A stretch of 60,000 nucleotides of DNA. It comes from Cryptomeria japonica (taxonomy: Eukaryota > Streptophyta > Pinopsida > Cupressales > Cupressaceae). Positions 11,324-23,157 of the stretch are shown here, in pieces. A model generated the notes under the pieces. The model was not told where the DNA came from. It saw only the letters and a list, made by a program, of their open reading frames with translations, and ran no database searches. The first letter of the stretch is position 1. The number at the start of each line of letters is the position of its first letter. The DNA lies in assembly GCF_030272615.1 (NCBI RefSeq), contig NC_081411.1, positions 44,221,517-44,281,516 of the forward strand, read 5' to 3'. A program made the translations under genes and the position numbers.

Positions 11324-14265
11324 TCAATCAAGTGAACCTTCAGGATCGACTCTAACCCGTATTGTGTCAAGTATTGCCTCATGGTGAGATTCACGAACTT
11401 TCCATAAAATCTTGTTATGAGGTCTACCATGATACTTCATCAAATGAATATTTGTTGCAACAACAAGGTTAGAGAAATGAAGAATATATTTGTGTGTTTC
11501 AAAGTCCTCGAACAACCAAACATCAGAATTCTTGATAGGGTATCTCCTAAGCCATGTTCCTATCATGACAACAAACCCTATTGGGTACTCAATACCCTCT
11601 CTGTCAATTATTGTGGTTGTCAATTTTCTTTTTGGCTCAACACAGTGACACAAATAGTAATTTGTTCCTTCTTCATTGTTCTCTTCTACAACAACTACAT
11701 ACACATGACATACATTTTATAAAGTGTTAATTAATACCAAAAATAAAGTATGATGTACAACAAAATGAACCAAAAAGAATACTTGCAAAAAAATTAACTC
11801 AAAAAATCAGTTGAATCCACTAGGTCGAGTACATGGTCAAAATCCACTGATGTCTCCATCTGGCTCAATTGTAGTGCTTTGGGAATTTGATATGCATCAA
11901 TGGGAACCAACGATCTACAAGACCATTTGTCAACCCACTCTTGTGATTCACATTCTTCCCACAAACAATACATGCATGAAGAGAAAAATCATACCATCTG
12001 TCTCATATAAATCACCAGTAAACTTGAATTTGAACTCATAAATGAGTGCATGTCACTCGATCCTACAACTGTAAAACAATATAGATATTTTTCAATGTTA
12101 GATTCAGTGATCAACCAAAAATATCTATGAACCATTGACGTACCCGGATTACTTGGACCCATCATAGACTTACACCATCACACAATTGTTTCTGCATCTA
12201 TCAACTCAACACCACCTTCGTACTTCAATTCCTCTCTAGCTAGGGCTCTTTTTACACATGCTCCTACATCATCGTGCTCTCCCTTACCATGTCCAGCCTC
12301 AGTGAAATTCCAAAATTGTTGTACACCACTTGTCATATGCATCCTTGTCAACCAATTAAACATCCTTGCATTCTTGAATTGTGCGGTGCAATTATTTGAC
12401 CATATTAAGTGTTGGTTATATCATATGTTCCTTTCCCTTAAACTATCATAGAAAACTTTAAAGCATCCTTGTACAAACTGTGATGAATGAGTACAATCAT
12501 CACTTATGTAGAAGTGACACTCTCTTACAACCTTTCTATCCTCCTCTGTACTATCATCTGCATGCATGAATGCTATGTGTACAAAAATAGAAACTTGTGT
12601 AGAATGATAATACATAAATTGCACTTCATTTTGAGGTTGTAATGTATAATTTTCAGAGAAATCAATGATAGAGACAATGGTGCCAAGAGGAAATGTGTCC
12701 TTACATAACTTGAATTTCTCATCTAACCATCGAGCTCTATGTGTATGCATTATGTACTCATCAACTAGTTTCTCTTGAAACATTTTCATAAATTCAGCTA
12801 CACATATATCATTTTTCACTAGCTCACATCTCTTCAAATCTTTTCTATCTTTGACTCCATATGTGACTGTCTTGTATTTTCCAAAAGAAAATAGTTTCGT
12901 ACCAATTTCATGTGTGCTCTCCAAATGTACGCATCCTGGTAAATATTGTAAACCACCACATATATCACAAGAACCTTCCAAAAAGGGCATCTTATAATAA
13001 ATGCAACCATCATGTCTATTACATAGCACACTTGAAATAAATTATCTTACCAACTTAGGAGGTGCTTCTATATTGCACTCTTGCAAAACATCGTTAGTGT
13101 GCAAAGTAGAACAAATATGGTGAAAAATATCATAGTGCATGGAAAATTGAATATGCATCCTACAACAACACGTGGTGCATACATGATTAATCTTAATATA
13201 AAAAGGTTTTGCCATTTCAAAAAATCTTTGAGAAATTCTTATTTGAGGAAACTTTTGAAGGGAACTTTTGAAGGAATCATTCATAAAATTTAGTTTGAGT
13301 CATATCCAAATAGTATTTGGCATGTGGATCATGATTTGTAGATCCGATTAGCCTTCTAACAACATCTCTTTGGTTGGGCGAAACTCTTGTGTTGTCATGC
13401 CAAAAATTTTCAATTAATGTTCTTAGTGCATCAACAACAACCTTGTCTTTGCGTGGTAGTCTACCCAAGAATTCGCAAAGAGAATTATTGTTAGGTTCTT
13501 CTATTTTTTCTCGCCTCTTTAATTCTCTACTTAATGTTGTTCTACTAATGTTTAATGACTTACTTGTTTTGCTTATCAAATGATCTTTTTTTACTTTCTT
13601 GCTCATTATGGTTGATGTAATGACACGTCGAGTAGAATTAGAATCTTTAGTACGTGATTTTGAACCAATAGCTTGATATGCATCAAATAGATTTCTCACA
13701 ATAGTTCTTTCATTGTTACTTTCAGATGAGCTTAGGCCTAGAATTTTCATTGTCTCTCTAAAATTCAACTTTTTAATCATTTGAACAGTTAATTGACATC
13801 TTGCAGTTTGATTTAAGTTTTCAAAATAGTTTTGCCATATTCTTTTAACCATTCTCCTACAAGTTCGTTCATTTATTTTATCGAGCATTGGCTTCAATAT
13901 ATTCTCATCAATGCCAATTAGATACTTTGGTTTCCTACGAATGATTCTAGGAGGTGTTAACATTGGTGTATTATATACATTCAATTCATCAAATAGAGAA
14001 GGTGTATGTTTATCATTTAATTGATTATTCAATGTGGTATCTTCTTCAATTACATTAGGTTTATACGGTAAATCAAATGTCTCTTATTCAATTGCATTAG
14101 GTGCATTATGTTCATTTGGTAAATCGAATTGAGATGTTGAGGATGGCATACCTTCTTCTCCCATTGTTCTTATGTCACGTAATTTCTTGATACAATGCCT
14201 TTGTCTTTCCTTTCTAGCCTCTCATTGTTCCATTGTTCCTCGCTTGTTCTTTCCCATAGTTGATA
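11324..14265 (-). pseudogene. DDE-transposase-like gene relic, several exons, unassigned family
   Basis: Read 5' to 3' on the minus strand. A possible ATG at 14265 opens a basic stretch (RKERQRHCIKKLRDI) with in-frame TGA and TAA. A 251-residue part (13277-14032 and upstream) contains a helix-turn-helix-like SLNISRTTLSRELKRREK. A frameshifted Cys/His part follows (13042-13284). Next is 12421-13029, with CDICGGLQYLPGC, SIIDFSENYTLQPQNEVQF and HFYISDDCTHSSQF. After an in-frame TGA comes HLIWSNNCTAQFKNARMFNW, then FWNFTEAGHGKGEHDDVG. I recognise the S-D-N-C-x-x-Q-F-K and GHGKG boxes from a family of animal and plant transposase-like proteins, but I do not assign a superfamily. The Asp expected in the SDNC box is Asn here. 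A further downstream exon (11324-11704) has the family's C-terminal character. No terminal inverted repeats were found. Confidence 0.6.
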
Positions 14266-14303
14266 TCGATTGTCCTAAATAGAATCATATTACATATATA
14301 TGT

Positions 14304-15523
14304 TGTAGACACCTAAAAATGTCTCATTGATCATGTACTAATTATTCCTCTAATTGATTAAATAATTCTTTAATTATTTAATGAAGTTAATTAATCTTAT
14401 TCTTCTAATTTCATATTTCCTCATCATCTTACTAATTATTCTATTTCCTATTCTATCATCATTTTTAATCATTTTAACCATTTTCTAAATATTAATTAAA
14501 TATTTATTATTTAATTAATTCTGATTAATTCCATAATTTAAATAATCTTTATTATTTAAATAAATTCTATTCTCAATTTCTATCTGTAATCATCTAATCA
14601 TTAACCCTTTTCTAAATATTAATTAAATATTTTTTATTAATTAATTATGATTTAATTCTTTAATTTAAATAATCTTTATTATTTAATTTCTAGAATAATT
14701 AAATAGTTTCTTTAAATTATTTAATTAGCTAATTAATTCTTCCATTTCTAAATCCCCAAATTTTAATTTCATCTAATTTCATTTAATTTCAAATTCTTCT
14801 AATTTCTTCTAATTTCAAATACATGTGCATAATTTCAAAAACCAAATTGAAAATCAAAGTCAAGTTCTAAATATATTCAAATGCTAAATTGAATTAAAAT
14901 AAATTCAATTATTTGAATAAATTTCATGTAAAGATTAAATTGAAAATATAAGTTAAAGTGCAAGCACATGCTAAATTAATTAATTAAATCATTTATCTCT
15001 CCAGTCTCTATTTCCATTTTCTAGTTCTTTTTGTCTTCTTCTTTATTTCTTCCAATCATTCATTTTCTTCTTTTAGTTAGCTTTTTCTCAATCAGTTGAC
15101 TCAATTAATCTATTCAATCTATTATGTTTCACCTCCAAGTCAGCAGTTCAACTATCAATTTTCATGTGAGCTCACCTAAGTTCCACCTCTTGATCAATCT
15201 GTTCCACCTTTCAATCAATCTCATCCAAAAATCTATAAATTGAACATTCAATCCTCACAATTCCTCTAGATCACGAACTTCGAATCTTTGTGTCAATTGC
15301 AGGTTGCCAGTGCAATATCTGAGAGCTATCATACCAGAGAGAGGAGAAGAGCAATGGAAGCCATATGCGATCATGGAATAGGGAGTTTTGATTAACATAT
15401 TTTACATTCCTATTTCTTAATTGTATTATTTCATTAGTTTTATGTTTGAATTGCTTAGATAGTTAAGGAATCTATGATTGTCCTTATTTCCTATTTAGCA
15501 ATAATGTATTTGAGCATAGCACA
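14304..15523 (+). repeat. 5' LTR of element B, 1220 bp
   Basis: Starts TGTAGACACCTAAAAATG and ends CATAGCACA, four bases before TGGTGAACCCGAC. Very AT-rich in its first 700 bp (TTAATTAAATAAT-type words). It matches the copy at 50443-51622 along all but its last 40 bases. Confidence 0.93.
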
Positions 15524-15526
15524 TTT

Positions 15527-15544
15527 TGGTGAACCCGACATGAA
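15527..15544 (+). other. Primer-binding site of element B
   Basis: TGGTGAACCCGACATGAA starts four bases after the LTR end. The same site with one change (CGACGTGAA) adjoins the 5' LTR of element C on the minus strand, so the two elements use the same primer. I could not match it to a tRNA with confidence. Confidence 0.8.
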
Positions 15545-15651
15545 CAACAACTAATTAACCTTCTCTGTTTTATGTGTTGTTTTTGCAGATCATACAGATT
15601 TTTTTTCCTTTTTTGCAGGTTTTGCACAGATTTCAAGGCAGACCTCTTCGT

Positions 15652-16356
15652 CACGCATTCGTGGTTACATCATCACGCAATCACATAGACAAATCTACGC
15701 AATCGACTAGACAGGGTTACGCATTCGTGCGGAACCCATCATGCAATCGCCCTTACAGGATCACGTGATCGCTCTAATACTGTCACGCGTTCGTTTTAAA
15801 TCTTTCTATTCTGGTAATTTTATTTTTATTCCTTTTCTGTTCTCTGATCTGTTTAATTTTGCATGAAATTGAGTAAATCTAAAAACAAATTATTTTTATT
15901 GCATGTTTTTGTTTCAACGGTTTATGACACGTAAGGTACAATTCAGGATTTCAGGTGCCAAAAGGACAAAGGAACAAAGAAGACAGGCCAAACACTATCA
16001 AAGGGTTCTCAAAGCAGAAAAGCAGATACAAGATTGGGAAGATCAACCAGCCTTCGATAGATACAACAGCTTAGTTCTCTCATATCAAGTTAAATATGAT
16101 TTAATTAACATTGAATGGATGATCAGAGATCTAGCTAGGTCCTCACAATTGGTTTTGTAGGTTTCTGATCGGGTTTAGTTTCAATTTTTTTTTTGTATTA
16201 TCTGCATGTATGTCATGCAATCGTCTTGTTATGATTACGCTTGATCGACCCTTAAAGTCACGCAATTGCTCTGTCAGAATCACGCATTCGATCTAACAAA
16301 ATTACTCAATTGCTTATCCAGAGTCACACAATCGGGTAGGTATAATCATGCATTCG
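15652..16356 (+). repeat. Fourteen dispersed copies of a YACGCAWTCG-like word in B's leader
   Basis: Two clusters. Seven copies lie at 15652, 15674, 15696, 15718, 15740, 15762 and 15784 (CACGCATTCG, CACGCAATCA, TACGCAATCG, TACGCATTCG, CATGCAATCG, CACGTGATCG, CACGCGTTCG), exactly 22 bp apart. Seven more irregular copies lie at 16214-16356. The bases between copies are not conserved. The reverse complement (GAATGCGTA) is the core of the array at 49671-49900 near the other end of B. Confidence 0.85.
15903..16160 (+). CDS. Hypothetical 85-residue basic ORF in B's leader
   Basis: Lies between the two clusters of the ACGCAWTCG word. The product is rich in Lys, Arg and Gln in the first half (RKVQFRISGAKRTKEQRRQ, then a helix-prone KAEKQIQDWEDQ). 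No domain recognised. Its base composition is less AT-rich than the flanks, which is mildly in favour of coding. Tat-type elements such as Ogre often carry an extra ORF before gag, so this may be a remnant of one; it may equally be chance. Confidence 0.25.
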   Translation: MFLFQRFMTRKVQFRISGAKRTKEQRRQAKHYQRVLKAEKQIQDWEDQPAFDRYNSLVLSYQVKYDLINIEWMIRDLARSSQLVL

Positions 16357-16473
16357 CTTCTGTCAATTTTTTATTCTCTATTTTCTGTTGATTTTATTTT
16401 ACTACTAATCATCTGTTTGCAGCCTATGGTGAATTTACAGAAAGGATCGGATTAGTCTTAGATCAATTGCACT

Positions 16474-16700
16474 CATAATCTCACACTTCATCTTTTGGTG
16501 CGTAAAATCAACAATGGTTAAAATGGACATGCATGCACAATCTCACACTTTATCTTTTGGTGCTTAAAATTAACATTGGTTAAAATTGACATGCATGTAT
16601 AACACTTTGATTTGGGCTTAAAATCAATAATGGTTAAAATTGACATGCATGCCTTCACATATCAATTTGGTGTTTAAAATGGACATGCACATGCATATTC
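16474..16700 (+). repeat. Degenerate ~62-bp tandem repeat in B's leader
   Basis: About four copies sharing TGGTTAAAATTGACATGCATG and a TTTTGGTGCTTAAAAT-like half. The first two copies are 62 bp each; later copies are shortened. No coding signal is seen in 16357-18070. Confidence 0.75.
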
Positions 16701-17698
16701 AACACCTCAATTTGGGCTTTAAAATGAACGTGAATCAGGTTGCATTACATTAAATCACATTTCTTTTCCTTAAGGGAAAGAATTTTTATCGTGTTTGGGG
16801 TGGACCTATTGTTGCATTAACTACATTTCCACCCGCCTTCGGGGTCTTGGGAGAAAGGAAGGAGGTGACAACGACACCCAATTTTATTTTATTCCACATA
16901 GTGAGGGGTATCTTTGACTGGAGATTTCATCACCCTACAGAGGTACTTCAAATTGGGATGCATTGGGGATATCATCTCTCCCAGCTACTCTCGAGCAGTT
17001 TTTTCAAGCAGCTATATAAATATTTTGGTCAGGCGACTAGAGTGTTGAGTGAATTCGACATATGTGGGGGCCTTCCCTGCACCGATAAGCTCAACTAGAA
17101 TCTTCAGTGGCTTGCTCTGAGAATCCATCGTTGGATCGAGACCCCTCAAAACCTTACAATAAGAACCAACTTAGTAGCCCAAAACCTTACATTCAGTGAT
17201 TATGGGAGTGTGGATCGTACCCCATAGATAACCTTCATGTAACTTACACTATGATACATAAATCCCTCGGTTATAAGATCTTTGGATCTTTGGGGTAAGA
17301 GAGACTGGCATGCCCGAGAAGTGTGTGTCGTGGAGTGGAGCCAGTGCTGCCAGACTCTCTATCTGTTCATTTTGTTTTGGTATTTTGTAAGGGCCTCATT
17401 GAATGGTGTCCACTTTCCATCCTAAGATTGTATTATGTGCTTTTTTATGTATCGTTGTATCAAACCAGTATTGAGTCAGTTCTTTGGGCTATTTCAGACC
17501 CTATCCTGCGTATCTCTGAATTCTTTGAGATTGTTTGAAAAACTAGTTCAGTCAGCTATATCTACCTCCAAACAATTGTTCTCAGACTTGGAAAACCACA
17601 AAACTTGTCCTACACATAAAATTATTGAAAACGGAGTCCATTTTGAAACATCAGATAGTCTAGCAAACTCAAAGTTTTACACACTTGTGACCATAGGA

Positions 17699-17975
17699 AG
17701 TCCTTGCATAGTCCTCATTTACGTCCTTATTATCATCCTTAGTCCTTTCATAGCCCTCATTTACGTCTTTATTATCATCCTTAGTCCTTGCATAGTCCTT
17801 ATTTACGTCCTTACTATCGTCCTTAGTCCTTGCATAATCCTCATTTACGTCTTTATTATCATCCTTAGTCCTTGCATAATCATCATTTACGTCCTTACTA
17901 TCCTCCTTAGTCCTTGCATAGTCCTCATTTGCATCCTAATTGTCGTCCTTAGTCCTTGCATAATCTCTATTTAAT
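17699..17975 (+). repeat. 42-bp tandem repeat, 6.6 copies without indels
   Basis: Copies starting AGTCCTTGCAT or AGTCCTTTCAT lie at 17699, 17741, 17783, 17825, 17867, 17909 and 17951, exactly 42 bp apart. They contain ATTTACGTC and ATCATCCTT words. Because 42 is a multiple of three, one frame reads as a repeated 14-residue hydrophobic string; I treat that as a by-product. Confidence 0.93.
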
Positions 17976-18070
17976 GTCCTCATATACATCTTCATCTAGA
18001 TTTCGTATACGTTTGTCTTAGTCCGTTGTCATTGACATAATCATCTTACAAAGTCATAGCATGCGTCTTA

Positions 18071-18352
18071 ATGGGTATCCCAAGTGATGGTTTTCTCCCC
18101 TTCGAGCAACCTAATCTAGTGCCAAGTGGCAGTCAGCAAGAAATTATTGATGGTCTAGCTAACTTAGCTTGGGACTCAAGGAGAAACACACCCCAGTATA
18201 TAGGAGTTGAGTACGAGATAAACATTGAGTATAAAATTGCCCATATGATTGATAAAGAAATCGTTGCAGAATGTTTAAGAGAACAACTTGCAAAACTTGC
18301 ATTACAGAAATCCCAAAATACTCAACAAGTCTCAAGTCAAAATCCCCAATAG
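18071..18352 (+). CDS. Hypothetical 93-residue ORF upstream of B gag
   Basis: Opens with MGIPSDGFLPFEQPN and contains a helix-prone IAHMIDKEIVAECLREQLAKLALQ, then a Gln/Ser-rich end. It precedes gag by about 210 bp in the same orientation. Possibly the end of a pre-gag ORF or the N-terminal part of gag in an older arrangement. No domain recognised. Confidence 0.35.
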   Translation: MGIPSDGFLPFEQPNLVPSGSQQEIIDGLANLAWDSRRNTPQYIGVEYEINIEYKIAHMIDKEIVAECLREQLAKLALQKSQNTQQVSSQNPQ

Positions 18353-18564
18353 AGAGTCTAGTCTAGTTTTGCATACCTCATACCTACGTCTAGAGTCTAG
18401 CATTAGTCATCGTCTTGTATAAAACCACCCTCATATAGTAGTCTTAAATGCCCATCACAAGGTCACAAAAGGCAAAAGGTATAATGGACCCAAACAACGA
18501 CCACTCTGTAAACCCAACTTGGAATATGGACATATCAACTAGTCAACAATCAGGTTCTTAGGCA

Positions 18565-20440
18565 ATGTCTACCCTAAATGAATTACGACAACATTTAACA
18601 AAAGAAGAGATTGAGTCAGCTCAACAGGATCCACATGTCCTTATGATCTTAGATGCACTTATACATAGTGATAGGGACAAATATCTCTCGTTGTTATTAC
18701 AAAATGGGGTGAAACTACCTGAATATTTTGATGTCACAAAAATCTTACCACTAGGAAAAAAATTAGGTCAAGATAACAGTCAAACACTGCCCATAACACA
18801 AATGCAAGAAACGGCCTCTAGTTTTCCTCAAAATGCACCTATGCAAATAAATGTCAGTACAAATGCAAACTTTCAAACAAGTGCATCATCTTCAGCGATA
18901 AATGTTAGTATACCAGCACTGAGTATACCAATAATATCAAGTGTCTCAGTAACTATTCAAACACATGCAACAAGTGCAACCCAACCTCCAGTTTCCTATT
19001 CTATAGGATTGACATATAGTCACCAAAATGCAAATCTAGGTCTTACCAATACAACAAGTACAACTCAGCCAAATATGGGTTCGCATATCACTTATTTCAT
19101 GGTACCTAGTGGAACATACAACACACAAAATTATAATCATGGTACCTTCCAACAACCTCCTAGTTATGCAACCACAAATCCTTTTATGGGACATACACAG
19201 ACACAAGGTGTACCTTTGACCCAGACAAATATTCTGACACAACAATTACAAAATTTGCAACAACAAGTGACGACCATGCAGTTCGGTAATGATAAAAAGA
19301 GCTACACAATGCAGGACTTACGTTCTTATCCTTTTGATCACACATTATACATGTTGCCTTTCCCACCACATTTTGAAACCCCTAAATTCGACAGATATCG
19401 AGGGAAGGGTGATCCTAGAGACCACATCAGAGAGTTTTTTACGACATGTATAGAGGTTGCAATAGAAGACACTTACTTAATGAGACTATTTCCTAAAAGT
19501 CTGGGGGGGGGTGGCCTTAGAGTGGGTTTCACATTTACCACCAACCATCACATCATGGGGAGAATCAGCTGAACATTTTATTGTAAATTTCTCACATAAC
19601 ATTGAAACCCCGGTTACTTTGATGGACTTGTGTACCGCGAAACAATATGAGAATGAAACATTTGCATCCTTCATACAACAATAGAGGGATTTCTATAGGA
19701 GGTGTAAGACAATTATCCCAGAAATAGAGCAAGTGGATATGTTCACAGAAAACTTGATTCCCAAGATTAAATATTTGATACAAATGCAATATTTAACCAC
19801 ATTCAAAAAAATCACAGAAAAATCTCTAAAATGTGAGAAGGGACTAGTGGAACAAGGTCTTATTAAGTATGGCAACACCAACAACAATGACAAATCCAAG
19901 TTTTGGTCAAAAAACAAAAATGTGAACAATGATGGTGTTGTAGACGCCAGAACAATAAATAGAACTCAACTGGTTTTATCTTTGGGAATGAGTCAATCAT
20001 TAAATCCACGTACGAAGAATAACCCTACTTCAACAAATGTAAATGCTACACAAAACATGAACACAAGATACCCCAGGGTAAACGCTCCAAGAAGGAATTA
20101 CACACCTCTAAGAGAACCTATTGAGTCAGTGCTCAAAAAGTTGATACAGACAAACATGATCACTTTACCAGAAATAAGAGTATATGAACCGGGTCCTTTC
20201 AAACCCACATGGTGGAATGATAATGGTTTCTATAATTATCAACGAACTAAAGGTCACAAAACAACGAGTTGCTACAAATTGAAAAACTTGGTCCAAGATA
20301 TGATAGACCAAGGCGACATCACAATCGATACCAATAAAACCTCAACAAACATAAATCATACAATTTTTAAAGATCCATTTATTAAGCATTACAAAGGGAA
20401 AGATACCACATTAGGTACTCAAGACAATACAACCAGCTAA
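18565..20440 (+). pseudogene. Gag of element B, frameshifted
   Basis: Encodes the capsid. The first stretch (18565-19572) has a helical N-terminus (LNELRQHLTKEEIESAQQD), then a long Thr/Gln/Asn-rich linker, then the start of the retrotransposon gag fold (PKFDRYRGKGDPRDHIREFF). It is interrupted at a run of nine G (19503-19511). The fold continues in another frame (ITSWGELAEHFIVNF) past a TAG at about 19683. The second open stretch (19733-20440) has the C-terminal part of gag and a decayed zinc knuckle near 20230-20275. There, FYNYQRTKGHKTTSCYK retains only the His and the last Cys; a Tyr (TAT) stands where a Cys (TGT) is expected. Confidence 0.85.
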
Positions 20441-20569
20441 ACAAAGGTCTCATACGACTACACTATTCATGCCACTAGCTCAAGAGATATAGTAAACCAT
20501 GATTCACAAGAAACACATGATCAAGATGAGCAATATCTAGATGCTCACATAGATGATAACCAAATTTGC

Positions 20570-21613
20570 ATGCTATCAGAGGCACCAAAATATGATGATG
20601 ATAGAAATCTTTGTCTCAGGGACTGGGGGCATGATGAACCATCTCATTCAAGATGGTTTGAAGATGAACTCATAGAACAAATCATGGATGTCAAACATAC
20701 ACATGAATACTATGAAGAGGGATTTAACATAAACCTTGATAACATAGCATATGATATTGAAAATACTTGTAAGTCATATGATACAGTGGCTACGATCACC
20801 ATAACTCCCAGAGACAGAGACTGTGCAGTAGTTACTCATAGATCAAAGGTAACTTTACAAGGAATACCACAAAATCATCCACCAGTAGTAGGGACCTACA
20901 ATGTTGTTGAACAACTTAAGAAAACTTCGGCACATATATCATTATTTGAACTCTTGCATATTTCACCCACTCATAGAGCTATCCTGGACAAAGCACTTCA
21001 AGATTTGGTAGTGGACAGAGATATAGATGAAAATACCTTCCAGTCCATTGTAGGAAATTTGACACAAGGCACTCAAATTGCATTCACATAATAAGACATT
21101 CCTAGTGATAGACTACTCCATAATGACCCGCTACATCTAGAAGCTTACATACATAAGAGAAGAATCAGAAGAGTACTCATAGATGGAGGAGTTGGTCTCA
21201 ACATTTGTACTTTAAAATTGGTTAAGGCGCTAGGATATTCTGAACTTCACATTGACTCATCCAAGAGGATAAATATCAAGGCATATGATGATGATGAATG
21301 TTCCTCAAAAGGCATTGTAACATTACCCGTACAAGTGGGACCTATAACAACAGAGGTCGCTTTTCAAGTCTTGGACAGAGAACTGGGATATAACATGTTA
21401 TTGGGCTGCCCATGGATCTAGACCATGCAAGTAGTACCATCCACATTTCATCAATGTGTCAAATTCCCATATAATGGTATTGAAATCACCATAAAGGGTG
21501 ATACAAATCCCTTCCAACATTGCAATTATTTGAAAGAAAGTGTGGATAATCAAGTACCTATTAATCAAGAAGCACCTCTCACTACACAACTAGAGGCATT
21601 AACGATCACATAA
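20570..21613 (+). pseudogene. Aspartic protease region of element B
   Basis: Cuts the polyprotein. 20570-21091 is an acidic linker (RDWGHDEPSHSRWFEDELIE). After a TAA at about 21089, the retropepsin part follows: VLIDGGVGLNICTLK, with the catalytic Asp in a DGG rather than DSG or DTG box, and the C-terminal flap partner LGYNMLLGCPWI. A TAG follows at 21419-21421. DGG is probably native to this branch rather than a lesion, as the surrounding residues are well kept. Confidence 0.8.
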
Positions 21614-21625
21614 ACAAAAAAGAAT

Positions 21626-22285
21626 ATGCCTACAATGTCCTCCTTACAAATACAAGATATGGGTTGTGGAGAGTATTCTATGGCAAATACTTCAAGTGGG
21701 AAACAATTGTCTCTATCTCCTAAGTCTTTTGGGAAACCTCAAAATGCAGTACAAAAACAAGACAAAGGAAAAGAAATTGTCAGATACACAGACTCATGCT
21801 CTTCCATTAGATGGGGTGACTTACAAGAAGAATCCCTGAATGAAGATGTCAACCACTGGATATATAGAGAAGAGGGTCATATGACAATACCTAGAATACC
21901 CATAGATCAGTATGGCAAAGGATTCAAAATGCTCCAAAGATATGGATATGATGGTACCACAGGCCTGGGGTTACAGAAACAAGGAAGACTAGAGCCTATT
22001 GTTCCTAATGACAATCCAAGGAATCAAGGATTAGGGTATAAGCATGTACCACATATCATAGAAGCAAGACAACGTACCCTTGATATAGTAAATAGAACAA
22101 TGAAACTGTTAGACTACATACCACAAAGGGATCTATCCATGCAGGTGCTTCCCTCTTCATCTCAAACAAGTAATCAAGTACCCACATCACCTAGCGCAGA
22201 ATCAGATGGGGAAGACATGAGACAACTCCTACAAGAGCCTAGCACTGAGTCACAAAATGATGCAATTGTTGACACAACAGTATAA
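21626..22285 (+). pseudogene. G-patch domain segment of the B polyprotein
   Basis: A 219-residue open stretch between protease and RT. Around residues 95-140 it reads YGKGFKMLQRYGYDG, TGLGLQKQGRLEPI and NQGLGYKHVP, the spaced glycines and hydrophobics of a G-patch, an RNA-binding or helicase-activating module. G-patches are known fused to proteases of some retroviruses and plant gypsy elements, so this is an expected although notable accessory. It is followed by an acidic linker with several stops (22286-22940). Confidence 0.8.
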
Positions 22286-23157
22286 GATAATATTGCAATA
22301 GACGCAGGTTTACCACTAGCAGATGAATCTAATCCATGGTTATTATCAATATTTCTGCCATGAGAAACAACTCAGGCTCAACCTAACGAATCAGATGAAG
22401 AAAGATTGGAAAGGCTTATACCAGGCTTAAGAAGGGTAACTACTGCCCAAAGAAGACCAGTCAATCTACAACAGAATCAGTGGCAAGAATAAGAAGAGAT
22501 AAGTGATGATAACTCATATGATGAAACATACATTGAAAGTGAAACAAACTCTCACGACTATGAGTTCTTATCACTCCATGATTCTAGCCCACGAATAAGT
22601 GTCATACTAAGGTATCAAATAAAGCCTACACAAGATGAAAATGCATCAAGTCATTCAAACAATCAAGTCTTCATGTTATCAGAATCTACAATAGAAGAGA
22701 GTAATGACTTACCCCTTGTACATTCACACTTGATTTATTGGGGGCAATAAGGAAAACCAACGCTGGATTGGTTTGAAAACAATGAAGCAATTGCAGAATT
22801 CCTCAGAGTTAGAGGGGGATTTCCACAAGGTGACCACAAAGCAGGGTTTGTAGTAGACCTGGATAGAACAACATACTTTGGAGAAGAAAGTACCTCTACA
22901 ACAGAAGATACAAATCAAACCACTCATAATGGCAAGAGCGAGTTGACTAACCTTCCTATCGAAAGAGAAAGTTCAACATTTCTTATAGAAGAAACTGAAG
23001 AAGTAAACATAGCAGAAGGAGAGATTGTACATAACATCCACCTGGCAAAATCACTAAGCAAAGAAGAAAAAGACAAATTCATTCATTTTTTCAAGCAACG
23101 ACCTATCAATTTTGCTTGGTTCTACGCAGATATGCCAGGCTTAGACCCTAAATTAGT
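22286..23157 (+). pseudogene. B linker and start of reverse transcriptase, cut by insertion C
   Basis: The acidic linker is broken by several stops to about 22930. From 22943 the frame is open (NIHLAKSLSKEEKDKFIHFF, then FAWFYADMPGLDP), the usual lead-in to gypsy RT. It ends exactly at the target duplication TTAGT (23153-23157). The RT resumes in the same frame across the C insertion at 31098. Confidence 0.85.
23153..23157 (+). repeat. Target-site duplication of element C, left
   Basis: TTAGT, identical to 31093-31097 at the other side of C. Collapsing the two copies restores the RT reading frame of B. Confidence 0.95.

Noticed and set aside
11230-14300. Calling the transposase relic a named superfamily
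   Set aside because: Motifs suggest a DDE-type enzyme, but no terminal inverted repeats or target duplications were found to fix the family.
15527-15544. Naming the tRNA primer of B and C
   Set aside because: TGGTGAACCCGAC did not match any plant tRNA 3' end I could recall with certainty, so only the shared site is reported.
17435-17974. 179-residue hydrophobic 'membrane protein'
   Set aside because: Most of it is the translation of an exact 42-bp tandem repeat; no start context, domain or neighbour supports a gene.
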